Assembly: GCA_049318165.1 (NCBI GenBank)
Contig: JBMOGW010000043.1
Location: 1-18,098 of the forward strand
Source: UBA668 sp049318165
GTDB taxonomy: Bacteria > Actinomycetota > Acidimicrobiia > Acidimicrobiales > Ilumatobacteraceae
DNA: 18,098 nucleotides
Direction of reading: 5' to 3'
This document shows, in pieces, positions 8,542-15,680 of this stretch (position 1 is the first letter of the stretch; the number at the start of each line of letters is the position of its first letter). Below the pieces are notes generated by a model. That model had not been told where the DNA came from, did not search any database, and saw only the letters and a program-made list of their open reading frames with translations. A program made the position numbers and the translations under genes.

Positions 8542-9435
8542 ATGACCAGGACCAGCGGTCAGCGGCCCGATGCCGCGATGGTGATGCCGTGGTTGCCACC
8601 CGGTTGCACGATGGTGCTCCCGGGTCGGGGAGAGATGTTCTTCCGCCACCACCAGCACCCGGACCCGGACGCGCCGACGCTGCTGCTGTTGCACGGCTGG
8701 ACGGCCAGCGCCGACCTGCAGTTCTTCAGCGCCTACGAGACCCTCGCCGCTGACTACTCGTTCGTGGCGGTGGACCATCGCGGCCACGGCCGCGGGCTGC
8801 GCAGTCCGCGTGACTTCGAGTTGCACGATGCGGCCGACGACGCAGCATTGGTGCTTCACGGCCTCGGCATCCGCGAGGTGATCACGATCGGCTACTCGAT
8901 GGGTGGCCCGATCAGCCTGCTGTTCGCTCGCCGCCATCCGGACCTGGTGGCCGGCATGGTGGTGGAGGCCACGGCACTCGAGTGGCGCGCCAAGTGGTGG
9001 GAGCGTGCGCAGTGGAAGACGGTCGGCCTGCTCGGGTCGCTGCTGCGGTCGCGCGTGTACCAGCGATGGATCCGCAATGGCATCCGGCGGATGCTCGGCC
9101 CGGACCACCCGATGCAGCCGTTCGTGCCGTGGGTGGCGAGCGAGGTGCACCGCAACGATGCGGGCGCCATCGTCCAGGCCGGCCGCTCGCTCAGCCGCTA
9201 CGACGCGACGGCGTGGGCTCGATACCTCGGCAAGCCGGCCGGCTCGCTGATCACCACGCACGACCATCTGGTGTGGCCTCGCAAGCAGCGCGCGCTCGCC
9301 CATGCGCTGGATGCGCACGTGGTCGAATTGGCCGACGACCACCTCGCCTCGTGGACCTCGCCCGACGACTTCGCGAAGGCGACGCTGCACCTCGTGCAGC
9401 ACGTCGTGTCCGAGGTCGAGTCCCGCAGAACGTAA
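8542..9435 (+). CDS. Alpha/beta-fold hydrolase
   Basis: A 297-aa serine hydrolase of the alpha/beta family. The oxyanion motif LLLLHGWTAS is near residues 48-57, and VAVDHRGHGRG follows. The nucleophile elbow is GYSMGG with S119. D241 (TTHDHLV) is a likely acid and H267 (ADDHLAS) the likely catalytic histidine, completing a Ser-Asp-His triad. Between 140 and 210 there is a helical cap rich in Trp and Arg. The substrate is unknown; esterases, lipases and C-C hydrolases share this plan. The ATG at 8542 is supported by a -10-like box 6 nt upstream. The stop (9433-9435) lies inside the first copy of a 30-bp repeat, so the last codons come from repeat sequence. Confidence 0.85.
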   Translation: MTRTSGQRPDAAMVMPWLPPGCTMVLPGRGEMFFRHHQHPDPDAPTLLLLHGWTASADLQFFSAYETLAADYSFVAVDHRGHGRGLRSPRDFELHDAADDAALVLHGLGIREVITIGYSMGGPISLLFARRHPDLVAGMVVEATALEWRAKWWERAQWKTVGLLGSLLRSRVYQRWIRNGIRRMLGPDHPMQPFVPWVASEVHRNDAGAIVQAGRSLSRYDATAWARYLGKPAGSLITTHDHLVWPRKQRALAHALDAHVVELADDHLASWTSPDDFAKATLHLVQHVVSEVESRRT

Positions 9436-9510
9436 GTGCTGCACGGGTGAGCCCGCAGAACTTGAGTTCGGCAGGCCTGAGCCCGCAGAACTTCAGTTCG
9501 GTGCGAACGT
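9421..9510. repeat. Three tandem 30-bp repeats with palindromic core
   Basis: Units at 9421-9450, 9451-9480 and 9481-9510 share CCCGCAGAAC, and units 2 and 3 match at 20 of their first 21 bases (GCCCGCAGAACTTNAGTTCGG). Units 1 and 2 match at 22 of 30. The core of units 2 and 3, GAACT-N2-AGTTC (9458-9469 and 9488-9499), is a perfect palindrome that can form a hairpin on either strand. The array fills the gap between two convergent genes and contributes the 3' end of the hydrolase gene. It could serve as a bidirectional terminator or be a REP-like dispersed repeat. Confidence 0.85.
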
Positions 9511-9516
9511 CGGGGG

Positions 9517-10041
9517 TCAGCCGGGGTCGGAGTCTTTCTGCAGGCGTGCCTCGAGTTCGTCCAGACGCGCCGTCATCCGCTCGATCGCGTCGGTGATCCG
9601 CTCGAAGTGGTCGTCGAAGTCGGCGCTGGTCGGCACGTCGCCCAGCGACAGGCGCACGCTCGCGATCTCGCGGGCGAGGAACTCGGTGTCGGCCTGGGTG
9701 CGCTCGGCCACGCGGCGGTCGGTTTCGGTCTGCGACCGGTCGCGGTACTCCTGGCGGTTCTGCGCGAGGAGGATCAGCGGCGCGGCATAGCTGGCCTGCA
9801 GGCTGAGCACCAGGGTGAGCAGCACCAGACCGCGGTCCCACGGGTCGAACTGCAACTCGTCCGGGGCGATCAGGTTCCAGACGACCCACACGGCGATGAC
9901 GACGGTCTGGTACACGAGGTACCGGGCGGTGCCCAGGTAGCGGGCGATGCCCTCACTGAACTGACCGAATGCATCGGGGTCGTAGTGGACACCGAGGCGC
10001 CGGTTCTGGCGGGGGGTGCTGAGGTCTTCGCGGCGCTTCAT
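9517..10041 (-). CDS. DUF1003 family membrane protein
   Basis: A 174-aa protein. Two transmembrane helices at about 41-59 (YLVYQTVVIAVWVVWNLIA) and 70-92 (GLVLLTLVLSLQASYAAPLIL) carry the DUF1003 hallmark, ending in ILLAQNRQEYRDR. A charged C-terminal region (about 104-170) looks like a coiled coil. The function of the family is unknown. Its ATG (10041-10039) overlaps the TGA of the upstream MgtE_N/CBS gene as ATGA, so the two are translationally coupled. This pairing is common in Actinobacteria and suggests a shared role. The gene ends 81 nt from the convergent hydrolase, with the 30-bp repeats between. Confidence 0.87.
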   Translation of the reverse strand: MKRREDLSTPRQNRRLGVHYDPDAFGQFSEGIARYLGTARYLVYQTVVIAVWVVWNLIAPDELQFDPWDRGLVLLTLVLSLQASYAAPLILLAQNRQEYRDRSQTETDRRVAERTQADTEFLAREIASVRLSLGDVPTSADFDDHFERITDAIERMTARLDELEARLQKDSDPG

Positions 10042-11279
10042 CGGGGCACCGCCCCTGCGTTCACCCGCCTGCGCTGCCGCCACCCGGTGGGCAGCGTGCG
10101 GTCGAGCACGTCGTCGACGGTGATCGCGCCCAGCAGGTGGCCGGCCTCGTCGCACACCCCGACGGACAACAGGTTGTAACTGGCGAGCCGTTCGGCCACC
10201 TCGCGCTCCGGCATGTCCGGGGTGATGGTGGGCTCCTGCTCGATGATGCGGCCGAGCTCCATCGCCGGCGGCTCGCGCAGCAGGCGCTGGAAGTGGACGA
10301 CGCCGAGGTACGCACCGGTCGGTGGCTTGTACGGCGGCTGCACCACGTACACCTGCGCAGCGATGCTGACCAGCCATTCCGGGTCGCGGATCTCGGCCAG
10401 GGCCTCGGCCACGGTGGCGGTGGCGCCGAGGATGATGATCTCCGGGGTCAGCAGTGCGCCAGCCGTGCCTTCCTCGTACGACAGCAGGCGGCGCATGACG
10501 TCGGCGTCCTCTTCGTCCATCGCGGCGAGCACGCGCGTGCGCTGCTCACCGGGCATCTCGGCGAGCAGGTCGGCCAGGTCGTCGTACTCCATCTCTTCGA
10601 GCACGTCGACGACGCGCTCGATGTCGAGGCCTTCGATGATGCGCAGCTGCTCGGCTTCGGGCAGCTCCTCGAGCAGGTCGGCGAGGCGTTCGTCGTCCAT
10701 CGCAGCGGCGAGTTGCTTGCGCTGTGTGAGCGGCAGGGCGCGCACGACGCCCGCCACGTCGGACGGGTGCATGTCGCGCAGACGAGCGGCTTCGGCGGCC
10801 ATCTCGCTACCGGCCTCCATGGCGAACAGCTCGGGGGTCTCGTTGATGTCGACCAGGCGGTAGCTGGGGCGGCGGCGCATCATGCTGCGGCGTGCGAGGC
10901 GCACCTTGGCGGGCTCCCACCAGCTCTGCTTGCCGTCGCTGACGGAACGCAAGGCCACGTCGCTGACGGTCTCGTCACCGACACGCTTGTCGATGACGTC
11001 GCGGCTGAGGAGGATCTCGCCGGTCTTCGGCTTGAACGGGTTGAGGTCGACGTCCCAGCTGCGGAGGCGGGCGCCGTCGCCGTCGAGGCCGCCGACCCGG
11101 TTGGCGTTGACGAAGATGCGCCGGCGCTGGCTGGTGGCCACGAAGCCGAGGACGCGCGGAGACGACCCCTTGGTGTTGGGGGTGATGACGATGTCGTCGA
11201 TGCGGCCGATGACGGCGCCACCTGCGTCGAGCAACGGCAGGCGCATCACACGGAATGCGTAGATCAGGTCCCCTGCCAT
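10038..11279 (-). CDS. PRC-barrel / MgtE_N / CBS-pair protein without a channel domain
   Basis: A 413-aa soluble protein. Residues about 1-75 look like a PRC-barrel (MRLPLLDAGGAVIGRIDDIVI, VLGFVA), with a second similar stretch at 84-130. MgtE_N superhelix repeats follow at about 165-270 (HPSDVAGVVRALP, LEEMEYDDLADLLAEMP), then the MgtE-like junction YEEGTAGALLTPE (268-280) and two CBS domains (about 278-337 and 345-395). The transmembrane Mg2+ channel domain of true MgtE is absent: the protein ends with RQRRRVNAGAVPR. It therefore resembles the cytosolic Mg2+/nucleotide sensor half of MgtE and is probably regulatory. The start at 11279 has TAGCCT 6 nt upstream. The gene overlaps the DUF1003 gene by 4 nt. 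Confidence 0.87.
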   Translation of the reverse strand: MAGDLIYAFRVMRLPLLDAGGAVIGRIDDIVITPNTKGSSPRVLGFVATSQRRRIFVNANRVGGLDGDGARLRSWDVDLNPFKPKTGEILLSRDVIDKRVGDETVSDVALRSVSDGKQSWWEPAKVRLARRSMMRRRPSYRLVDINETPELFAMEAGSEMAAEAARLRDMHPSDVAGVVRALPLTQRKQLAAAMDDERLADLLEELPEAEQLRIIEGLDIERVVDVLEEMEYDDLADLLAEMPGEQRTRVLAAMDEEDADVMRRLLSYEEGTAGALLTPEIIILGATATVAEALAEIRDPEWLVSIAAQVYVVQPPYKPPTGAYLGVVHFQRLLREPPAMELGRIIEQEPTITPDMPEREVAERLASYNLLSVGVCDEAGHLLGAITVDDVLDRTLPTGWRQRRRVNAGAVPR

Positions 11280-11285
11280 GTGGCA

Positions 11286-11308
11286 AGGCTACCCCTCACC
11301 TGCGGTGA
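11286..11308 (-). promoter_or_regulatory. Leaderless promoter -10 and small palindrome, MgtE_N/CBS gene
   Basis: On the - strand TAGCCT (11291 to 11286) is 6 nt before the ATG at 11279. A palindrome TCACC-N3-GGTGA (11296-11308) sits directly upstream of the -10, where a regulator could block or assist polymerase. No Shine-Dalgarno, no good -35. Confidence 0.5.
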
Positions 11309-11333
11309 CGGGTGGGCGAGTTCTCGCGTGGTG

Positions 11334-12320
11334 TCAGCGGCGCAGGACGGCCGACAGCACCTCGCCCGCGTGTGCGACCGAGTCGGTGTCGTGTGCGTCG
11401 ATGAGGCTGATGATCATCCCGTCGAGGCCTGCGTCGAGCAGGGCCTGCACCCGCTCGCAGACCGTGTCGGCGTCGCCGATGATCGAGCCGTCGACCCGCA
11501 TGCGAGTGAGCGGCGGCAACTCGTCGACGCTGCTGACGCCGTAGCGGGCGAACACCCTGGCCCATGCGTCGTCCGTCGTGTCGCCGATGGTGACGGTGCC
11601 GAGTCGGGTGCGGCAGATCTCCTTCGGATCGCGGCCGAGCCGCTCGCAGTGCTGGTCGAGCACGCCCATCAGGTGGCGCACCTGGTCCGGGCCGCCGAAC
11701 ACGTTGCACGCGTCGCCGTACTGGGCGACCATCCGCAGTGTCTTCTTCTCGCCGCTGCCGCCGATCAGCACGGGCGGGCCGCCGGGGGTGACCGGCTTGG
11801 GCACGTTGAGCGCGTCGCGCACGGTGAACCACTTGCCCTCGAAGGTCGTCGTCTCGTCGACGAACATGCCCTTCACGATCTGCAGGCCTTCCTCGAGCTT
11901 CTCGAAGCGGTCGGTGAAGGTGCCGAACTCGTAGCCGTAGGCGGTGTGTTCCTGCTCGAACCAGCCGGCGCCGATGCCCCAGATGGCGCGGCCGCGGGAG
12001 ATGACGTCGAGCGCGGTGACCTGCTTGGCCAGGAATGCGGGGTTGCGATAGGTCATGCCGCCCACCATGCAGCCGAGGCGCACCCGCTGCGTGCGGGCCG
12101 CGATGGCCGACAACAGCGTGTACGCCTCGAACATGTTCTCGTCCACCGAGCCGATCATCGGCAGTTGGTAGAAGTGGTCCATCACGTAGACCGAGTCGAA
12201 CCCGGCGTGCTCGGCGGCCACGGCCGTGGCGCTGATCGTTTCGAACAGGTCGGCGGCACCGACCTCCGGGAAGGTGAACGAGGGGATCTGCAGCCCCATG
12301 CGGATGTCGACGGTGGTCAT
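11334..12320 (-). CDS. LLM class oxidoreductase, probably F420-dependent
   Basis: A 328-aa TIM-barrel enzyme of the luciferase-like monooxygenase superfamily. Recognisable parts are MGLQIPSFTFP, AAEHAGFDSVYVMDHF (about 35-50), LSAIAARTQRVRLGCMVGGMTYRNPAFLAKQV, the barrel motif RAIWGIGAGWFEQEHTAYGYEFG with DRFEKLEEGLQIV, and PPVLIGGSGEKKTLRMVAQYGDACNVFG near the cofactor phosphate site. This pattern is typical of actinobacterial F420-dependent members, but FMN use cannot be excluded; substrate unknown. The start at 12320 is preferred over an internal ATG at 12299 because TAGGTT is 6 nt upstream. It follows the PspC/LiaF-like gene with 9 nt between. Confidence 0.85.
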   Translation of the reverse strand: MTTVDIRMGLQIPSFTFPEVGAADLFETISATAVAAEHAGFDSVYVMDHFYQLPMIGSVDENMFEAYTLLSAIAARTQRVRLGCMVGGMTYRNPAFLAKQVTALDVISRGRAIWGIGAGWFEQEHTAYGYEFGTFTDRFEKLEEGLQIVKGMFVDETTTFEGKWFTVRDALNVPKPVTPGGPPVLIGGSGEKKTLRMVAQYGDACNVFGGPDQVRHLMGVLDQHCERLGRDPKEICRTRLGTVTIGDTTDDAWARVFARYGVSSVDELPPLTRMRVDGSIIGDADTVCERVQALLDAGLDGMIISLIDAHDTDSVAHAGEVLSAVLRR

Positions 12321-12326
12321 GCGGGG

Positions 12327-12332
12327 AACCTA
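12327..12332 (-). promoter_or_regulatory. Promoter of LLM gene, overlapping the stop codon of the gene before
   Basis: TAGGTT (- strand, 12332 to 12327) lies 6 nt before the ATG at 12320. A -35-like TCGACG is found 17 nt further upstream inside the PspC/LiaF-like gene. The TAG stop codon of that gene is the first half of the -10 box. Confidence 0.55.
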
Positions 12333-13697
12333 TCCGCCGATCCGCTCCACGTCGATCTGACCCATCCCGACGCGCAGGTCGAGCTCGAGCGTGCCGCTGG
12401 TCGTGCCGCTGGGGCGGTCGGTGAGGGTGGTCTGCTGGCGGACGCCGCTGCTCAGCTCGCGTTCGCCCAACTGCACCTGGCCGGCGCCGGCGTCGGTGTG
12501 CAGTTCGAGCACGACGTCCTGCGGCACCACGACGTGCAGGCGGCCGAGGCCGACCTCCGCGTCGATGGCCACCGGTCCGTCGCCGAGCGGCACTTCGCGC
12601 AGGTCGATCGTCAGCTGACCGGTCGCCAGATGCTGACGGGTGGTGGCCTCCGCGACGGTCGTCGGCTGCACGGTGCGCTGGCCGGAGGGCCCGTCGATGT
12701 CGGGCTTCGTGACGCACAGCATCACCAGGACGAACAACAGCGGGAAGAACAGGAACGGCAGCACCCAACTGCGGTTCACCACGATGCTGATCAACATCGC
12801 CGTCAGCACGATGCCGAGCCCGGTGACGACCACCCAGAGGTTGGCGACGGTCCACCAGTCGAGCGCGTTGCCGATGCCGACGAGGGCGAACCACAGCACC
12901 ATCACGCCGGCGCCGATGCTGGTGATCGGCACTCGAGTGCGGCGGCGCGGTGCGGTGACCGCACTGATCGTGGTGGCGACGGTGGTGGTGCCGACCGTCG
13001 TCGCTCCGGCCAGTGGCGTCGCGCCGGTGGGCGCGGGCGTCAGCGGCAGTTCGTCGGTGTCGTCCGGCGGGGGACCGGCCACCGGTCCGGGCGTCGGCGG
13101 GGGGAATCCGACGCCCGGGTCACCGGCCGGGGAGGGTGAGGGGAGCGGGACGGTCGTCGCGGGCGTGGCCATCGCGGTGGCCGTCATCGGCGCGGTCGTC
13201 GTCGCGGCCGTGCCGGCGGGCGAAGGACCGCCCGCGCCGGCCCCGGCGGTGCGTTGGCGCATCGCGAAGCGCTCGCCGGTGCTCATCCACAGCAGGATGC
13301 CGAGGCCGATGAGGACGAAGCCCCACGGGGCGCCGCTGTACAGGAACCAACTGCCGAACGAACCGAGCACGCCGACCACGACGATCAACGCCACCACGGC
13401 GAACAGTGGGTAACGGCTGCGGTCGTGCAACAACTGATCGAGCGACTGCGCTTCGGCCGGGGTCTCGGGTAGCACCAGCCAGGCCACGACGTAGATCGCG
13501 GCCAGCACCGGCAGGATCAGCGCCGCCACCGCGAACGCGATGCGAGTGGTGCGCAGATCGAAGCCATAGGAGCGTGCGATGCCGGCGATGACACCGCCGA
13601 CCTTCCCCGACCGTGGGTCTCCGGGCTGCTTGCGCATGCGGGACAGTGGTGTGTGGCGCCAGTCGTGGCGATCGTCAGTGTGCATTCCGTCGTTCAT
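12330..13697 (-). CDS. PspC-domain / LiaF-like membrane protein
   Basis: A 455-aa envelope-stress protein. A PspC domain occupies about 20-79 (GKVGGVIAGIARSYGFDL, then a membrane helix 53-75 and WLVLPE). Further helices lie at about 97-117, 123-138, 258-278, 285-307 and 311-329. Residues 150-250 form a low-complexity Ala/Thr/Pro/Gly linker. The C-terminus (about 345-455) is beta-rich with repeated patterns such as LTIDLREVP, EVGLGRLHVVVP and LDLRVGMGQIDVERIGG, as in the LiaF/DUF2154 domain, which restrains LiaS-type kinases. ATG 13697 is chosen because GAGGAG lies 10 nt upstream; ATG 13685 is an alternative. It is divergent from its presumed kinase, sharing an operator-like region. Confidence 0.83.
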   Translation of the reverse strand: MNDGMHTDDRHDWRHTPLSRMRKQPGDPRSGKVGGVIAGIARSYGFDLRTTRIAFAVAALILPVLAAIYVVAWLVLPETPAEAQSLDQLLHDRSRYPLFAVVALIVVVGVLGSFGSWFLYSGAPWGFVLIGLGILLWMSTGERFAMRQRTAGAGAGGPSPAGTAATTTAPMTATAMATPATTVPLPSPSPAGDPGVGFPPPTPGPVAGPPPDDTDELPLTPAPTGATPLAGATTVGTTTVATTISAVTAPRRRTRVPITSIGAGVMVLWFALVGIGNALDWWTVANLWVVVTGLGIVLTAMLISIVVNRSWVLPFLFFPLLFVLVMLCVTKPDIDGPSGQRTVQPTTVAEATTRQHLATGQLTIDLREVPLGDGPVAIDAEVGLGRLHVVVPQDVVLELHTDAGAGQVQLGERELSSGVRQQTTLTDRPSGTTSGTLELDLRVGMGQIDVERIGG

Positions 13698-13746
13698 GGT
13701 CTCATGTCTCCTCGGCTCCCATGATCGACCTGTGCCGCCCGCACCA

Positions 13747-13789
13747 CATCGGGGACCGACCCTGATTCGACCCTGAGCCGTCCCCGATG
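13747..13789. promoter_or_regulatory. Operator-like element between stress genes: 10-bp inverted repeat enclosing direct repeats
   Basis: CATCGGGGAC (13747-13756) and GTCCCCGATG (13780-13789) are a perfect 10-bp inverted repeat whose arms are 33 bp apart start to start, about three helical turns. Between them CGACCCTGA occurs twice (13757-13765 and 13768-13776) at an 11-bp period, about one turn. The element is centred at 13768, about 54 bp upstream of the predicted kinase transcript start, within the 125-nt divergent intergenic region. It is the best candidate binding site for the LuxR-type regulator encoded downstream. Confidence 0.65.
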
Positions 13790-13809
13790 GCAGCGGCGCC
13801 CGGAGGTGC

Positions 13810-13815
13810 GACAAT
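13810..13815 (+). promoter_or_regulatory. Possible -10 of the kinase/regulator operon
   Basis: GACAAT lies 7 nt before ATG 13823. It is an imperfect match to TANNNT, but the spacing fits the leaderless pattern. A purine-rich GGAGG at 13802-13806 is too far from the ATG (16 nt) to be its ribosome-binding site. Confidence 0.35.
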
Positions 13816-13822
13816 CACCTCG

Positions 13823-15028
13823 ATGGACGGCGACGCGATCACCTTTCCCCGCCGCGACGAGGGTCGCGTGGTGGCAGGCGTGGCAGCGGGCTTCTCGCGC
13901 CGTCACGGAGTCGACGTCGCCGTGGTGCGCGGGGCCCTGGTGGTGCTCACGTTCGCGGCGGGCATCGGGCTCGTGGTCTACGCCGCCGGCTCGCTGCTGT
14001 CGCGTCCGTCGCCCGACCCGCGCCTCGACGACGAACCGACGATGCCGGTGGACGTGCGCCGCAACGCGGCCGTCGTGCTGATCACGCTCGGCCTGCTGTC
14101 GATCGTGCGCTCCACCGGCCTGTGGCTGGGCGACCAGGTGATGGTGCCGCTCGGCGTGCTCGTCGCGGGCGTCGTGGTGTTGGCGATGGTGCGCACCGAC
14201 GACGGTGCGTCGACGCCGTTGTCGGCCCTGATCGCCGGCCGCCATGCGCGGGCGCGCATCACCGTCGGCGCCGTGCTGGTGTCGCTCGGCCTGCTGGCCG
14301 TCGGTGTCGGCAACGCCGTGTCGAGCACCGTCCGAGTGGGCGTGTTCGCGGCCGCGGTGAGCATCCTCGGGATTGCGATGCTGGTCGGGCCGTGGATCGC
14401 AGGACTCGCCCAGGCGGCGGCGGAGGAGCACCGCCAGCGGATCCGTTCCGAGGAGCGCGAGGCGATGGCGGCGCACCTGCACGACTCGGTGCTGCAGACG
14501 CTGGCGCTCATCCAGCGCAGCGCCGATGATCCGCGACGCACGGCCGCGCTGGCGCGTCAGCAGGAACACGAGCTGCGCAGTTGGCTGTACGGCGGCGACG
14601 CCGCATCCGACGCGACGCTGGCATCGGCGGTCACCGGCATGGCGCGCGACGTCGAGCAGCGCCACGACGTCCGCATCGAGGTGGTGACCGTCGGCGATGC
14701 GCCGATGACCGAGCCGTTGCAGGCGCTGCTGGCCGCGGCACGCGAGGCGTGCGTCAATGCGGCGACGCACAGCGGCGAGACCTCCGCCTCGGTGTACCTC
14801 GAGGTCGCCGGTGACACGGCGCAGGTGTTCGTGCGCGACCGCGGCGTCGGGTTCGACCCGGCCGACACGGCCACCGACCGGATGGGCATCGCCCAGTCGA
14901 TGGTCGGTCGCCTCGAACGCGTGGGCGGCGCCGTGCGGATCCACACGTCGCCGGGCAACGGAACCGAGGTCGAGATGTCGGCCCCGCTCGGTCGTGCCGA
15001 CGCTGCCGGTGGCAAGGTGGTGTCGTGA
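13823..15028 (+). CDS. PspC-fused sensor histidine kinase (LiaS/DesK-like)
   Basis: A 401-aa sensor kinase. Its N-terminus is itself a PspC domain (about 7-60: RDEGRVVAGVAAGFSRRHGVDVAVVRGALVVLTF), followed by further membrane helices at about 82-98, 107-123, 147-163 and 172-193. The HisKA_3 dimerisation region carries the phospho-acceptor H220 in HLHDSVLQTL, with D221 and Q225 placed as in DesK/LiaS kinase-phosphatases. The ATPase domain has N312 in REACVNAATHSG and D339 in DRGVGFD, then GNGTEVEMSAP. The frame is open from 13787, but ATG 13823 starts the PspC domain cleanly and has a -10-like box 7 nt upstream. Its TGA overlaps the regulator's GTG by 4 nt, so this is a coupled two-component pair. 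Confidence 0.92.
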   Translation: MDGDAITFPRRDEGRVVAGVAAGFSRRHGVDVAVVRGALVVLTFAAGIGLVVYAAGSLLSRPSPDPRLDDEPTMPVDVRRNAAVVLITLGLLSIVRSTGLWLGDQVMVPLGVLVAGVVVLAMVRTDDGASTPLSALIAGRHARARITVGAVLVSLGLLAVGVGNAVSSTVRVGVFAAAVSILGIAMLVGPWIAGLAQAAAEEHRQRIRSEEREAMAAHLHDSVLQTLALIQRSADDPRRTAALARQQEHELRSWLYGGDAASDATLASAVTGMARDVEQRHDVRIEVVTVGDAPMTEPLQALLAAAREACVNAATHSGETSASVYLEVAGDTAQVFVRDRGVGFDPADTATDRMGIAQSMVGRLERVGGAVRIHTSPGNGTEVEMSAPLGRADAAGGKVVS

Positions 15029-15669
15029 GCGCAACGGTGGTGCAGGTGTTCCTGGTGGACGACCACGCGCTGTTTCGTGCCGGCGTGCGCGCCGAGCTGG
15101 GTGACACGGTGGAGGTGGTCGGCGAGGCCGGCACCGTGGCCGACGCGGTCACCGGCATCGTGCGCACCCGTCCGCAGGTGGTGCTGCTCGACGTGCACCT
15201 GCCGGACGGTGGTGGCCGTGCGGTCATCGAGGGCGTGCACCGCGCTTGGCCGGAGTGCGTGTTCCTCGCGTTGTCGGTCAGCGACGCGGCTGACGACGTG
15301 GTCGCCGTCATCCGTGCCGGCGCTCGCGGTTACGTCACCAAGACGATTCAGCCCGACGATCTCGTCGACGCGATCCATCGTGTCCACGAGGGCGACGCGG
15401 TGTTCTCGCCGCGGCTCGCCGGTTTCGTGCTCGACGCGTTCTCAGGGCATGCCGCACCGGTGGCCGACCCCGAACTCGACCTGTTGACGCCGCGCGAGCA
15501 GGACGTGATGCGTTTGATCGCTCGCGGTTACACGTATCGCGAGTCGGCCACGCATCTGCACCTGTCGGTGAAGACGGTCGAGACCCACGTGTCGGCGGTG
15601 CTGCGAAAGCTGCAGCTCAGCAACCGCCGCGAACTCACCTCCTGGGCATCGGAACGCCGCCTGCTCTGA
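15025..15669 (+). CDS. LuxR/NarL-family response regulator, partner of the PspC-kinase
   Basis: A 214-aa transcription factor. The receiver domain has the acidic pair D12-D13 (FLVDDHALFRAG), the phospho-acceptor D56 (VVLLDVHLPDGGG) and the conserved lysine in GYVTKTIQPDDL. A linker leads to a LuxR-type helix-turn-helix at about 153-208: LTPREQDVMRLIARGYTYRESA and VKTVETHVSAVLRKLQLSNR. GTG 15025 overlaps the kinase stop (GTGA), which fixes the start and implies coupled synthesis. By family it should dimerise on phosphorylation and bind repeats near its targets; the inverted/direct repeat element at 13747-13789 is the obvious candidate. It ends 6 nt from the convergent LLM gene. Confidence 0.95.
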   Translation: MSATVVQVFLVDDHALFRAGVRAELGDTVEVVGEAGTVADAVTGIVRTRPQVVLLDVHLPDGGGRAVIEGVHRAWPECVFLALSVSDAADDVVAVIRAGARGYVTKTIQPDDLVDAIHRVHEGDAVFSPRLAGFVLDAFSGHAAPVADPELDLLTPREQDVMRLIARGYTYRESATHLHLSVKTVETHVSAVLRKLQLSNRRELTSWASERRLL

Positions 15670-15680
15670 GTCCGCTCAGA
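15665..15680. terminator. Small hairpin containing both stop codons of convergent genes
   Basis: TCTGAG (15665-15670) pairs with CTCAGA (15675-15680) around TCCG. The TGA of the regulator (15667-15669) and the TGA of the - strand LLM gene (15678-15676) lie in its two arms. It may help end transcription in both directions, but the stem is short and lacks a T tract. Confidence 0.35.

Noticed and set aside
9421..9510. The 30-bp repeats as a small CRISPR array
   Set aside because: Units are directly tandem with no unique spacers, they diverge in sequence, and no cas genes are present.
8982..9596. A + strand frame carrying a 10-residue protein repeat (SPQN...)
   Set aside because: The apparent protein repeat comes only from the 30-bp DNA repeat being a multiple of three. 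Most of the frame overlaps the real hydrolase gene in another frame.
10137..13139. A 1000-codon open frame on the + strand opposite DUF1003, MgtE_N/CBS, LLM and PspC/LiaF genes
   Set aside because: Runs across four well-supported genes on the other strand. Composition and lack of motifs mark it as a shadow of GC-biased codons.
12946..13250. Ala/Thr/Pro-rich stretch in the PspC/LiaF-like gene as a frameshift or assembly error
   Set aside because: The frame stays open and resumes with membrane helices and a LiaF-like domain. Low-complexity linkers are common in actinobacterial membrane proteins.
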